DNA of 64,000 nucleotides from Sulfitobacter sp. THAF37 (GTDB lineage: Bacteria > Pseudomonadota > Alphaproteobacteria > Rhodobacterales > Rhodobacteraceae): contig NZ_CP045372.1 of NCBI RefSeq assembly GCF_009363555.1, positions 1,809,501 to 1,873,500 of the forward strand, in the 5' to 3' direction. Numbering within the stretch: position 1 is the first letter of the stretch; the number at the start of each line of letters is the position of its first letter. The position numbers and the translations under genes were made by a program. The notes below the pieces were generated by a model, which was not told where the DNA came from, made no database searches, and worked only from the letters and a program-made list of their open reading frames with translations. Shown piece after piece: positions 10,528-18,402 of the stretch.

Positions 10528-11043
10528 TCATGATCCCCCCGGCAGGCCAAGACCGGAATAGAGCCGGTCGACGGACATGAAGGTGACGGGGGCGTCGGGG
10601 GCGTTGCGGATGCCGACGTGGACCACGGCAACGCGGCCCCGCAGCAGCTCTCGCCCCTCGATCAGGGCGGTGTCGGTCGTCGCGGTGTGGGTGTCGGGCA
10701 GGGGGATCGGCGTGCCGAAGACCGGCGGCCTGGCCATCTGGGCTCGCAGCGCGGCGATGGCTTCGACGGTGTAGTCGCCGTCGAATGCCACCTCGCAGCG
10801 ACGCTCGACGCCTTCGGGGGCATCCGCCGGGCGCGGCTCAAGGCTGTCGTCCCAGAAGGTCAGCGTAAAGGGCGCGCCGTCGGCCTGCATGTTGCGCCGG
10901 GCGTCGGCGACGGTCTGGCCCGCCTTGAAGCACCAGGTGTTGAAGGCTTCGATGGAGATGAGGGCCTGCCTGGGGGTGCCCGCGACGGCACCCGGTGCAG
11001 CAAGCCCCGCCAGAAGCGCGATATGAAGCGCGTTTCGGATCAA
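10528..11043 (-). CDS. Hypothetical exported protein
   Basis: This 171-aa product begins with a probable signal peptide ([21 protein letters not shown]) and is otherwise soluble, with two Cys residues (about 38 and 83) that could form a disulfide in the periplasm. No conserved domain is recognised. The start overlaps the stop of the preceding small membrane-protein gene by 4 bp (ATGA), so the pair is translationally coupled. It belongs to the sucC-sucD spacer group of envelope proteins. Confidence 0.6.
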   Translation of the reverse strand: MIRNALHIALLAGLAAPGAVAGTPRQALISIEAFNTWCFKAGQTVADARRNMQADGAPFTLTFWDDSLEPRPADAPEGVERRCEVAFDGDYTVEAIAALRAQMARPPVFGTPIPLPDTHTATTDTALIEGRELLRGRVAVVHVGIRNAPDAPVTFMSVDRLYSGLGLPGGS

Positions 11044-11336
11044 AACAGGCGGTCCTCGTCCTCGACCAGTTCGTCCAGCGCGCGGACCAGGATCAGCCCT
11101 GCGCCCATGATCATCAGCGACCGGGCGATGGAGCCGGTCAAATTCCCCGGCAGCGCGCCCGCCAGCCCGTCACGCGACTTGCGCGCGGCGCGGCGGATGC
11201 CCCGGTCATGTCCGCGGGCGTCGTCCTCGTCGTCGGGCAGGGTCAGCAGATCCGGCTGCCAGCGCCGGACCAGCAAACCCGCACCCAAAAGGGCAAGGCC
11301 GGAGAGAAGGGGTGAAGTGCGCATCTTTTCCTGCAT
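11040..11336 (-). CDS. Small hypothetical membrane protein
   Basis: The 98-aa protein has two hydrophobic segments ([14 protein letters not shown] near the N-terminus and [15 protein letters not shown] near the C-terminus) around a charged middle rich in Asp and Arg. I chose the ATG at 11336, which has GAAAGG six bases upstream; a second ATG at 11324 preceded by AGGA is also possible. The same frame stays open far upstream through the 75-bp repeat array. The family is not recognised. Confidence 0.55.
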   Translation of the reverse strand: MQEKMRTSPLLSGLALLGAGLLVRRWQPDLLTLPDDEDDARGHDRGIRRAARKSRDGLAGALPGNLTGSIARSLMIMGAGLILVRALDELVEDEDRLF

Positions 11337-11410
11337 GGTCAACCTTTCAAAATGTTCCTGTGCAAGGAAAATGGCCGAGCGGCGCAGAGGTTCCGGTAGA
11401 GGGCACGGGA

Positions 11411-11710
11411 GCGACGCCGGGGCCGCGCCCGTTCGGACCCCGAAACCTCCACCGGAGGTTTCGCCGGCCTTATGGCCGGACAGGTCCATTGCCGGGGCTC
11501 CGCCCGTTCGGACCTCGAAACCTCCACCGGAGGTTTCGCCGGCCTTATGGCCGGACAGGTCCATTGCCGGGGCTCCGCCCGTTCGGACCTCGAAACCTCC
11601 ACCGGAGGTTTCGCCGGCCTTATGGCCGGACAGGTCCATTGCCGGGGCTCCGCCCGTTCGGACCTCGAAACCTCCACCGGAGGTTTCGCCGGCCTTATGG
11701 CCGGACAGGT
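11411..11710 (-). repeat. Four tandem 75-bp repeats directly after sucC
   Basis: Four direct copies of a 75-bp unit occupy 11411-11485, 11486-11560, 11561-11635 and 11636-11710. The last three look identical; the first differs at a few bases near 11411-11440. On the minus strand each unit contains GGACCTGTCC, the hairpin CCGGCCATAAGGCCGG, the 10-bp stem CGAAACCTCC / GGAGGTTTCG with loop GGT, and CGGGCGGAGCCC. The unit is 25 codons long, so the minus-strand frame beginning [12 protein letters not shown] stays open through the array. It ends two bases from the sucC stop codon. There are no spacers, so this is not a CRISPR array. Confidence 0.9.
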
Positions 11711-11712
11711 CC

Positions 11713-12906
11713 TCACCCTTTGACGGCCTTCACGATTTTCTGCGCGCCGTCCTTGAGGTCTTCGGCGGCGATCACATCGACGTCGGAGTTGTTGATGATC
11801 TCCTTGCCCTTCTCGACATTGGTGCCTTCGAGACGGACAACCAGCGGCACCTTGAGGCCCACTTCCTTGACCGCGGCGATCACGCCCTCGGCGATCACGT
11901 CACAGCGCATGATGCCGCCGAAGATGTTCACCAGGATGCCTTTGACCTGCGGGTCGCTGGTGATGATCTTGAACGCTTCGGTCACTTTGTCCTTGGTCGC
12001 ACCGCCGCCCACGTCGAGGAAGTTGGCAGGCTCCGCCCCGTAAAGCTTGATGATGTCCATCGTCGCCATCGCCAGACCCGCGCCGTTGACCATGCAGCCG
12101 ATCTCGCCGTCCAGCGCGATGTAGTTGAGGTCGTACTTGGAGGCTTCGAGTTCCTTGGGGTCTTCTTCGGTGGTGTCGCGCAGCTCGGCGATGTCGGCGT
12201 GGCGGTAGATCGCGTTGCCGTCAAAGCTGACCTTGGCGTCCAGCACCTTGAGGTCGCCGCCGTCGGTGACGATCAGCGGGTTGATCTCCAGCATCTCCAT
12301 GTCTTTTTCCAGGAACGCCTTGTAGAGCAGGCCCATCAGCCCGACACATTGCTTGACCTGCTTGCCTTCCAGCCCGAGGGCAAAGGCGATGCGGCGGCCG
12401 TGGAACGCCTGGTAGCCCGTGGCCGGATCGACGGAGAACGACAGGATTTTGTCAGGGGTGGAGGCGGCGACCTCTTCGATGTCCATGCCGCCCTCGGTGG
12501 AGCAGACAAAGGACACGCGGCTGGTCTGGCGGTCCACCAGCAGAGCCAGATAAAGCTCCGTCTCGATGCCGGAGCCGTCTTCGATGTAGATGCGGTTGAC
12601 CTGCTTGCCCGCCGGGCCGGTCTGATGCGTGACCAGGGTGCGGCCCAGCATCTTCTTGGCCTGTTCGGCGGCCTCTTCCACGGATTTGGTCAGACGCACA
12701 CCGCCTGCGTCACCGGCGTCCGCTTCCTTGAACTTGCCCTTGCCGCGACCACCCGCGTGGATCTGCGCCTTTACCACCCAGAGCGGGCCATCCATTTCGC
12801 CAGCGGCATTCTTGGCGTCCTCGGCCTTGAGGACAACGCGGCCATCGGAGACGGGCGCGCCGTAGCTGCGCAGGAGGGCTTTGGCCTGGTATTCGTGGAT
12901 GTTCAT
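11713..12906 (-). CDS. sucC: Succinyl-CoA synthetase beta subunit
   Basis: The 397-aa ATP-grasp subunit pairs with SucD to convert succinyl-CoA and NDP/Pi to succinate, CoA and NTP. It has the start [19 protein letters not shown], the nucleotide-binding [12 protein letters not shown] segment, the metal-site motif [18 protein letters not shown], and the C-terminal [12 protein letters not shown] and [11 protein letters not shown] segments. Length is exactly that usual for the family. It is the first gene of the leftward TCA operon, and two TGTGATCACA palindromes lie 111-141 bp upstream of its ATG. Confidence 0.97.
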   Translation of the reverse strand: MNIHEYQAKALLRSYGAPVSDGRVVLKAEDAKNAAGEMDGPLWVVKAQIHAGGRGKGKFKEADAGDAGGVRLTKSVEEAAEQAKKMLGRTLVTHQTGPAGKQVNRIYIEDGSGIETELYLALLVDRQTSRVSFVCSTEGGMDIEEVAASTPDKILSFSVDPATGYQAFHGRRIAFALGLEGKQVKQCVGLMGLLYKAFLEKDMEMLEINPLIVTDGGDLKVLDAKVSFDGNAIYRHADIAELRDTTEEDPKELEASKYDLNYIALDGEIGCMVNGAGLAMATMDIIKLYGAEPANFLDVGGGATKDKVTEAFKIITSDPQVKGILVNIFGGIMRCDVIAEGVIAAVKEVGLKVPLVVRLEGTNVEKGKEIINNSDVDVIAAEDLKDGAQKIVKAVKG

Positions 12907-13016
12907 CGCAAATGGATCCCGTTGTTGGTTCAAGATCGGCGCGCTGCGCGCGAGTCTTATCTGTCGCAAATCACGATTTAGCAGATGAAAGGATATTGAA
13001 AGGGCAAAGTGCATTT

Positions 13017-13047
13017 TGTGATCACACGTCGAAATCCTGTGATCACA
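13017..13047. promoter_or_regulatory. Twin palindromic operator upstream of sucC (TGTGATCACA x2)
   Basis: Two perfect copies of TGTGATCACA occupy 13017-13026 and 13038-13047. Their centres are 21 bp apart, two helical turns, so a bound protein would sit on the same DNA face. The identical pair with the same spacing occurs upstream of sdhC at 20755-20785. A zero-spacer palindrome of this type suits a GntR-family regulator better than CRP, whose half sites are six bases apart. The GntR-type TCA activator AkgR described in Rhodobacter sphaeroides is a plausible reader; this is inference. Confidence 0.75.
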
Positions 13048-13148
13048 AAACCGCTGAGATTAGCGAAATGTCAATGAAATATGGCCCGGAGGTTGCCGTC
13101 ACACCGTCTGGAATCGGGGGCGGCGGCGACCGATCCGGTGCGGCCAGG

Positions 13149-14030
13149 TCAGCGCCGCCCGCGCGATCCGTATTCCAGCCAGGCCCTTTGGTCCGGTGAA
13201 AGCGCGGCATCCATAGCGCGGTCGTAGGCGGCAAGCTGGGCATCGGTCAGGGTTCCGACCCACTTGCCGCTGCTGCCGCTGTGAAAGAAGTCCGCGTCCG
13301 ACTTCATGAACCCGCTGCCGCCCCCCGGCGCATATCGCGCGGCGTTGGCGCGCATGTGGTCAAAGCTGGCCGCGCGCAGCAGCTGGTCCATGACAGCGGG
13401 CGGATGGGTGATGTCCAGCACCTCCGCCACGCGGGCGAATGTGCCGGGTGGATCGCGGCGCATGTCGGCGTAGTGGAACAGGGCCACGTTCGGGCGGTCG
13501 GCCAGCGCCAGGGCGGTGGTATAGTGCCTGAGGATGTGGGCAAGCGGCATGGCATCGCCGTCGAAACCTTCGGGGCCGCCGTCGAGAAAGCGTCGGAAGG
13601 TGGTGCCGTCCTGGTCGTCCTCCGGATACCAGAGCGTGAAGAACGGCATCGGCATGTTGCGCAGGTGCATGCGATAGGAGAAATGCGCGTCGAGCGGGTG
13701 GCGAAAGACGCAGATGTACTGGACCCGGTCATCCAGCGGCAGCCCGTCCATCGGTGTATGGCTTTTCAGGCAGCGCCGGTGGTTCATCGCCTCGATCCGC
13801 TCGGCGACCTCGGCCATCTCGCGGACGCGGATGTCGACCCAGGGCATGCGGACCGTCGGTTCGGTTTCCATCTCCGGATCGCCGGAGCAGAGCAGGGCGA
13901 CGATCGTCTGCATCCAGGTGGTGCCGCATTTCGGCGGGGAGGCCACGATCACATCGTCGCCGCGCAGGCGCACCATGTCCCAGCGCCGGTTGTCGGTCAA
14001 AGGCCCGAGATAGAGTTGTCGACCGGTCAT
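13149..14030 (-). CDS. Sulfotransferase family protein
   Basis: The 293-aa cytosolic-type sulfotransferase should transfer sulfate from PAPS to an unknown hydroxyl or amine acceptor. The 5'-phosphosulfate loop PPKCGTTWMQT is at about residues 32-42, and the 3'-phosphate-binding segment YICVFRHPLDAHFSY at about 105-119. A later R-x-G-x-x-G-x-W-x-x-like end is seen as SGSSGKWVGTLTDAQ. Length matches the family. It lies 144 bp beyond the mesaconyl-CoA hydratase gene, on the same strand; a hairpin between them may separate transcription. Confidence 0.85.
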   Translation of the reverse strand: MTGRQLYLGPLTDNRRWDMVRLRGDDVIVASPPKCGTTWMQTIVALLCSGDPEMETEPTVRMPWVDIRVREMAEVAERIEAMNHRRCLKSHTPMDGLPLDDRVQYICVFRHPLDAHFSYRMHLRNMPMPFFTLWYPEDDQDGTTFRRFLDGGPEGFDGDAMPLAHILRHYTTALALADRPNVALFHYADMRRDPPGTFARVAEVLDITHPPAVMDQLLRAASFDHMRANAARYAPGGGSGFMKSDADFFHSGSSGKWVGTLTDAQLAAYDRAMDAALSPDQRAWLEYGSRGRR

Positions 14031-14092
14031 GTCTGGCGCCTCCTGCAGGGTCCGTCACAGGGAAAGTCCTGTGCAGGCGGAATGCAATGGAA

Positions 14093-14147
14093 AAATGGCC
14101 GGATGCGCCGCCTGCCTTGCGCCTCGGGTCACATGGGGGCAGGCGGC
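14093..14147 (-). terminator. Possible terminator downstream of the mesaconyl-CoA hydratase gene
   Basis: A perfect 10-bp stem, GCCGCCTGCC (14107-14116) with GGCAGGCGGC (14138-14147), has a 21-nt loop. On the minus strand it is followed by a short T run (14093-14097), about nine bases after the stem. The large loop and displaced T run make it a weak candidate. Confidence 0.3.
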
Positions 14148-14173
14148 CATGTCGCTGATCCGGTCCCGCGCCG

Positions 14174-15205
14174 TCACATCGGCATCAGCGCCCAGTAGTC
14201 GAGGTCGAGCAGCACGTCGGGCAGGTATTTGCCGTCCTCGCCCTTCAGGTTGAACGGCTCGCCCCCCTTGGTCGCCACCAGCCGCAGGCGGATCGCGCCG
14301 ACGCCGGGGGCGGAGGTTTCGGCCTTGTCCAGCACTTCGGACCAGGCGCGGATCGTGTCGCCGGCGAGGCAGGGGTTGGCATGTGCGCCGCCGTTCAGGC
14401 CGACGACCATCTGCGCATTGGCCAGCCCGTTGAAGGACAAGGCGCGGGCCATGGAGATCACATGGCCGCCATAGATCAGGCGGCTGCCGTCGGGGCGGGC
14501 GGAGGTGTCGAAATGCACCTTGGCGGTGTTCTGCCACAGGCGGGTGGCCATCATGTGTTCGGCCTCTTCCACCGTGACGCCGTCGACGTGGTCGATCTGC
14601 TCGCCCACCTCGTAGTCGCCCCAGCGGTGCGGCTCGCCTGCCAATTCGAAATCGTAGTTGCTGAAATCCAGGCCCTTGGGGATCACGAGATCGGAGGGCG
14701 CCACCGCCTCCGGCAGGTCGGGCAGCGCGGTTTCCGGGGCGGGCGCGTCCAGGTCGTGTTTGCGCACCATGACCCAGCGGGCATATTCCAGCACAGGTTC
14801 GTCATGCTGGTTCAACCCGGTGGTGCGCACATAGACCACGCCGGTCTTGCCGTTGGAGTTCTGCTTGAGCCCGATCACTTCGGATTCGCTGCGCAGCGTA
14901 TCGCCGGGCCAGACCGGGGCCAGCCAGCGGCCCTGCGCGTAGCCCAGGTTCGCCACGGCGTTCAGCGACACGTCCGGCACGGTTTTGCCGAAGACCACAT
15001 GGAAGGCGACCATGTCGTCCAGCGGGCTGAACGGCAGGCCGCAGCTTTGCGCGAACTGGTCGGAGGAATACAGCGCGTGCCGCGCCGGGTAGAGCATGTG
15101 GTAGAGCGCGCGTTCGCCCATCTTGACGGTGCGCGGCACCGCGTGACGGATCGTTTCGCCCAGGGTGTAATCCTCGAAAAAGCGTCCGGCGTTGGTCTTG
15201 GCCAT
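14174..15205 (-). CDS. mch: Mesaconyl-CoA hydratase (MaoC-like), ethylmalonyl-CoA pathway
   Basis: This 343-aa double hot-dog protein matches mesaconyl-C1-CoA hydratase (beta-methylmalyl-CoA dehydratase), which hydrates mesaconyl-CoA to beta-methylmalyl-CoA. Recognisable stretches are FFEDYTLGETIRHAVPRTV, the substrate-site region PFSPLDDMVAFHVVFGKTVP, and the second MaoC domain with RWGDYEVGEQIDHVDGVTV. Length fits the family. It is the last gene of the block mcl2 - NnrU-like - DUF1737 - mch and its ATG shares one base with the DUF1737 stop region. ccr and ecm of the same pathway lie 16-21 kb away. Confidence 0.9.
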   Translation of the reverse strand: MAKTNAGRFFEDYTLGETIRHAVPRTVKMGERALYHMLYPARHALYSSDQFAQSCGLPFSPLDDMVAFHVVFGKTVPDVSLNAVANLGYAQGRWLAPVWPGDTLRSESEVIGLKQNSNGKTGVVYVRTTGLNQHDEPVLEYARWVMVRKHDLDAPAPETALPDLPEAVAPSDLVIPKGLDFSNYDFELAGEPHRWGDYEVGEQIDHVDGVTVEEAEHMMATRLWQNTAKVHFDTSARPDGSRLIYGGHVISMARALSFNGLANAQMVVGLNGGAHANPCLAGDTIRAWSEVLDKAETSAPGVGAIRLRLVATKGGEPFNLKGEDGKYLPDVLLDLDYWALMPM

Positions 15206-15408
15206 CAGTGGTCCCCCAGTTTCGTGTCGGGGGTGTAGGTGCCTTCGACCTCTTTCACGACCGACTGGCCGCAGCGCATGATCCCGGCGGCGTGGTCCCA
15301 GGTCTGGGTCGGTGAGCCGTAAAGCTCCCAGCCCTTGTTCAGGGCCTCGGTGACTTTGTGGCAGAAGGCGGATGTGTCCTCGGCGGACAGGAAGCGATAG
15401 AGTTTCAT
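15205..15408 (-). CDS. DUF1737-family small protein
   Basis: The 67-aa protein starts MKLYRFLSAEDTSAFCHKVTEALNKGW in my reading and contains W-E-L-Y-G-S-P-T, the conserved core of DUF1737. Function is unknown. It ends on the base where mch starts and follows the NnrU-like gene by 17 bp, so it is surely part of that operon. In other genomes I recall DUF1737 genes beside mesaconyl-CoA hydratase, which may hint at a shared role. Confidence 0.8.
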   Translation of the reverse strand: MKLYRFLSAEDTSAFCHKVTEALNKGWELYGSPTQTWDHAAGIMRCGQSVVKEVEGTYTPDTKLGDH

Positions 15409-15425
15409 GCAGGCTCCGTCAGGGT

Positions 15426-15983
15426 TCAGGCGGGGAAGGGCGACACGCCCAGCCAGGTGTGGATGCCGACGACCACGGCAAAGATCACGGCGGTGATGAC
15501 CACCAGCCGGATGTAGGTCGCGCGGCCCGCGTGGGGCGGCGGGGTCCAGCCGGGTTCGGCGCGGTTGATCAGGATCACGCTGACCACGGCCCAGGCCAGC
15601 AGGCCGCCGAACAGGATGATCGAGGCCAGATCGCCGTTCACCAGCAGGTGCGCCACGGCCCAGGTCTTGACCGCGAGCAGTTGCGGATGGCGGGTCCTGT
15701 AGGCGGGCCAGGCCTTGGCCCCCTTGGCGGCGGAAGAGCCGAAGATCCAGAAGGCCAGGACCATCAGCAGGTTGTTGACATGGACCAGGAAGCCGGGCGG
15801 GTTCCAGACGGGGATGAAATCGGCCCCGCGGTAGCCGATGACCATCAGGACCACCCCCGCCACGATCAGCACGGCCACCAGCCCCTTGCCGGGGTCGCCC
15901 AGTCTGGCACGGGCATCGGGGGCGAGGCGTTTGAAATAATGTGCGCCCACCCAGAGGATGAGGCCGAGGATCAGAAGGAACAT
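15426..15983 (-). CDS. NnrU-family membrane protein
   Basis: The 185-aa protein has about five or six membrane helices, beginning MFLLILGLILWVGAHYFKR and including HVNNLLMVLAFWIFG and a conserved R-H-P-Q-L-L-A-V-K-T-W-A-x-A-H-L segment typical of NnrU/methyltransferase-like membrane proteins. NnrU was named for its link to nitrite and NO reductase expression, but members also occur without denitrification genes, as here. The ATG at 15983 follows the mcl2 stop by 4 bp. It is cotranscribed with carbon-metabolism genes and its role there is unknown. Confidence 0.8.
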   Translation of the reverse strand: MFLLILGLILWVGAHYFKRLAPDARARLGDPGKGLVAVLIVAGVVLMVIGYRGADFIPVWNPPGFLVHVNNLLMVLAFWIFGSSAAKGAKAWPAYRTRHPQLLAVKTWAVAHLLVNGDLASIILFGGLLAWAVVSVILINRAEPGWTPPPHAGRATYIRLVVITAVIFAVVVGIHTWLGVSPFPA

Positions 15984-15987
15984 GGCG

Positions 15988-16845
15988 CTACTCCGCGCTG
16001 AGGGCTGCGATTGCCTCCAGTTTTGCCAGTGTTTCGCGTGCGGTTGCAACATGCAGGTTTTCGACGATCTTGCCGTCCACTACCGCGACGCTCTGTCCGG
16101 AGGCGATGACTTCCTCGTAGGCCGCGATCTGGCGGCGGGCGAGGTCGGCTTCTTCCTCGGTCGGCGAGAAGGCCTCGTTCGCGACATCGAGTTGCGCGGG
16201 GTGGATCAGCGTCTTGCCGTCAAAGCCCATGTCGCGGCCCTGGGCGCATTCGGCGCGCAGGCCCTCGTCGTCCTTGAAGGCGTTGTACACACCGTCGATG
16301 ATGGCGCGTTCATGCGCCTTGGCGGCCAGCACGCACAGCCCGAGGCCCGTGATCAGCGGCTGGCGGTCGGCGCGGAACCTGGTCTGCAGGTCCTTGGCCA
16401 GGTCGTTGGTGCCCATGACCATGGCCTGAAGCGACCGGTGCGCGGCGATGGCGGCGGCGTTCAGCATCGCGCCCGGTGTTTCCATCATCGCCCAAAGCGG
16501 CAGGTCACCGACGATTTCGGCCAGTGCTTCGAGGTGGGCGGGGTTTTCCACCTTGGGCAGCAGAATGGCATCGGCGCCCATGTCCCGGACGGCCTGCGCG
16601 TCATCCTGCCCCCAGTCGGTGTCCAGCGCGTTGATGCGGATCACCTTGAGCCGCGCGCCATAGCCGCCTTCCTTGAGCGCGTCGGCCAGCGTGGCGCGGG
16701 CGGCGGATTTCTCGTCCGGGCTGACCGCATCCTCAAGGTCGAAGATGATCGCATCGCAGGGCAGGCTGCGGGCCTTGTCCAGCGCGCGGGGTTTGGAGCC
16801 GGGGATATAGAGGGCGGAACGCAGGGGGCGGGTGAGCTTGGACAT
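15988..16845 (-). CDS. mcl2: (3S)-malyl-CoA thioesterase (Mcl2-type), CitE/HpcH family
   Basis: The 285-aa TIM-barrel enzyme of the citrate lyase beta/HpcH family probably hydrolyses (3S)-malyl-CoA to malate, the last step feeding the ethylmalonyl-CoA pathway into the TCA cycle. Visible motifs are LRSALYIPGSKPRALDKA, the metal-site IIFDLEDAVSPDEK, LPKVENPAHL, MMETPGA, and GFDGKTLIHPAQL. The start at 16845 is supported by GGAGG five bases upstream. The sequence is shorter and different from the malyl-CoA lyase Mcl1, which begins with a longer segment. It heads the mcl2-NnrU-DUF1737-mch operon. Confidence 0.85.
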   Translation of the reverse strand: MSKLTRPLRSALYIPGSKPRALDKARSLPCDAIIFDLEDAVSPDEKSAARATLADALKEGGYGARLKVIRINALDTDWGQDDAQAVRDMGADAILLPKVENPAHLEALAEIVGDLPLWAMMETPGAMLNAAAIAAHRSLQAMVMGTNDLAKDLQTRFRADRQPLITGLGLCVLAAKAHERAIIDGVYNAFKDDEGLRAECAQGRDMGFDGKTLIHPAQLDVANEAFSPTEEEADLARRQIAAYEEVIASGQSVAVVDGKIVENLHVATARETLAKLEAIAALSAE

Positions 16846-17142
16846 GGAGCCTCCGGTTGGGTTGACCGCGTGTTGCGGTGGCGTGGACATATTGTTGCGC
16901 GCAGATGCTCATTTTTGTTTGAAAAGTTCAAGAGGAAACCTGCCGCAGCGCAGCGAAAAGAAGTCGCAGCGGCCTGCGGTCGGACCGTTAACCAGTATTT
17001 CAAGCATTGACCGCCATGATTTGGGCATCGTCAGCGCCGCAGGGGCGGGGCGGCGTTTGAAACCTGGCCCGCTCGGGTCACGCCGGGCGCGGCCCGGCTG
17101 ATCCGCAGGAACCGGCGTGGCCATCAGAGCAAAGGCGGGACA

Positions 17143-17475
17143 ATGGAACGCAGGACAAAACTGTTCAACATGGCGGCGCTGACCACCGGTGCCGTGATCT
17201 ATCTGACGGCTACGACGGATGTGCTGGCACAAAATTCGCGCAATTGCGGGCCGCGCGACATCGTCGTGGCGCGGCTGGCGGAGGGTTACGGCGAGACGCG
17301 TCAGTCCATCGGGTTGGGTGCCAACAACGCGGTGGTGGAGGTTTTCGCCTCGGACGAGACGGGAAGCTGGACCATCACGGTGACTGTTCCGGGCGGTATG
17401 ACCTGCCTCGTCGCCTCGGGGCAGGCGTATGAAGAGGTGGTTGAGCCGCTTCCGGTGCGCGGCGAGGACGCCTGA
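17143..17475 (+). CDS. Hypothetical small exported protein
   Basis: The 110-aa protein has an N-terminal hydrophobic signal (FNMAALTTGAVIYLTATTDVLA) with probable cleavage after VLA, and a small mature domain with Cys residues at about 35 and 87 and the pattern VEVFASDETGSWTITVT. I recognise this only as a conserved-looking alphaproteobacterial periplasmic protein. It stands alone between the mcl2 promoter region and the TauE-type gene that converges on it. Confidence 0.6.
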   Translation: MERRTKLFNMAALTTGAVIYLTATTDVLAQNSRNCGPRDIVVARLAEGYGETRQSIGLGANNAVVEVFASDETGSWTITVTVPGGMTCLVASGQAYEEVVEPLPVRGEDA

Positions 17476-17534
17476 GGGCGCGATTTTCAGACTAATACGG
17501 ATGTCGTGTGACATCTATTGTGGATGGCCTGCGT

Positions 17535-18284
17535 TCAGGTAAGGCCATCCCAGATCAGCTTGACCCCGGTGATTGTCAGCAGCACGTAGGTCAGGCCGAA
17601 GAACAGCTGTTGCGACACCAGGCGGTGCGCCCGCACCCCGGCCCAGGTGCCCAGCAGGGCAAAGGGGGCCAGTGCGAGATTGGCCATGAAGGTCTGTGCC
17701 GTGAACATGCCAAGCGCGGCATAGGGCAGAAACTTGACAATATTCAGCACCCAGAAGATCAGGACCGTGGTGGCCTGGAACTGGGTTTTGGTCAGGCCCC
17801 GTGTCAGCAGGAACACCGCGGCGGGCGGACCGCCCGCGTGGCTGACGAATGTGGTGAACCCCATGACCCCACCGAGCGCCAGACCGGCGCGGTCCGACAG
17901 GCGATGTGCGCGAAGACGCAGCCACCCCCTTGCCAGACTCACCTGCCAGACCACAAAGGCGACCGATACGCCGCCGATCAGGAGGCGGAAGAGATCCGGT
18001 GACGCGACGCGGTACAGCGCGGCGCCAAGAACGATGCCGGGCAGGCCGCCGATAATCAGCACCCGGGCATCCGGCGCGCTCCATTTCCGCCAGTAGGGGC
18101 GCAGGGCGCTCACGTCGATCAGCATGAGCAGCGGCAGCATCACGCCCAGGGCCTGACCGGGTTCGACAACGAGGGCGAGGATGCTTGCGGCAGCAAAAGC
18201 CGCGCCGGATCCGAACCCGCCCTTGGATATTCCGGCAAAGAAGACTGCGGGTCCCGCGATCAGAAAAAACGTCAGATCAAACAT
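17535..18284 (-). CDS. TauE/SafE-family permease (sulfite/anion export type)
   Basis: The 249-aa inner-membrane protein has about eight helices and the family signatures GISKGGFGSGAAF near the N-terminus and FTTFVSHAGGPPAAVFLL in the second half. The family exports sulfite, sulfoacetate or other small organic anions; the substrate here cannot be read from sequence. It is transcribed divergently from the PRC-barrel gene and converges with the small exported protein. It is distinct from the second TauE-type gene at 41.5-42.4 kb. Confidence 0.85.
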   Translation of the reverse strand: MFDLTFFLIAGPAVFFAGISKGGFGSGAAFAAASILALVVEPGQALGVMLPLLMLIDVSALRPYWRKWSAPDARVLIIGGLPGIVLGAALYRVASPDLFRLLIGGVSVAFVVWQVSLARGWLRLRAHRLSDRAGLALGGVMGFTTFVSHAGGPPAAVFLLTRGLTKTQFQATTVLIFWVLNIVKFLPYAALGMFTAQTFMANLALAPFALLGTWAGVRAHRLVSQQLFFGLTYVLLTITGVKLIWDGLT

Positions 18285-18329
18285 GGTATGTCATAGATTA
18301 TAACGGGCGAAATAAACTCACTTTTTCGT

Positions 18330-18354
18330 GGAACCCGCTGGGCGCGACCGTGTT
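18330..18354 (+). promoter_or_regulatory. Candidate ECF-type promoter of the PRC-barrel gene (GGAAC-N16-TGTT)
   Basis: GGAAC at 18330-18334 is followed after 16 bases by TGTT, close to the alphaproteobacterial EcfG general-stress consensus GGAAC-N16/17-cGTT. It lies 49 bp before the ATG, a suitable distance. One mismatch in the -10, and uncertainty over whether this lineage has EcfG, keep the call weak. Confidence 0.3.
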
Positions 18355-18402
18355 CGTTCATCAAGCGGTGCACGCCACCGTAACACACGAAGGAGGACTA
18401 TA

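Noticed and set aside
11411..11710. CRISPR array
   Set aside because: Repeats are contiguous 75-bp units without unique spacers, and no cas genes are near.
13017..13047. CRP/FNR binding site
   Set aside because: CRP half sites TGTGA and TCACA are separated by six bases; here the spacer is zero. FNR (TTGAT-N4-ATCAA) does not match either.
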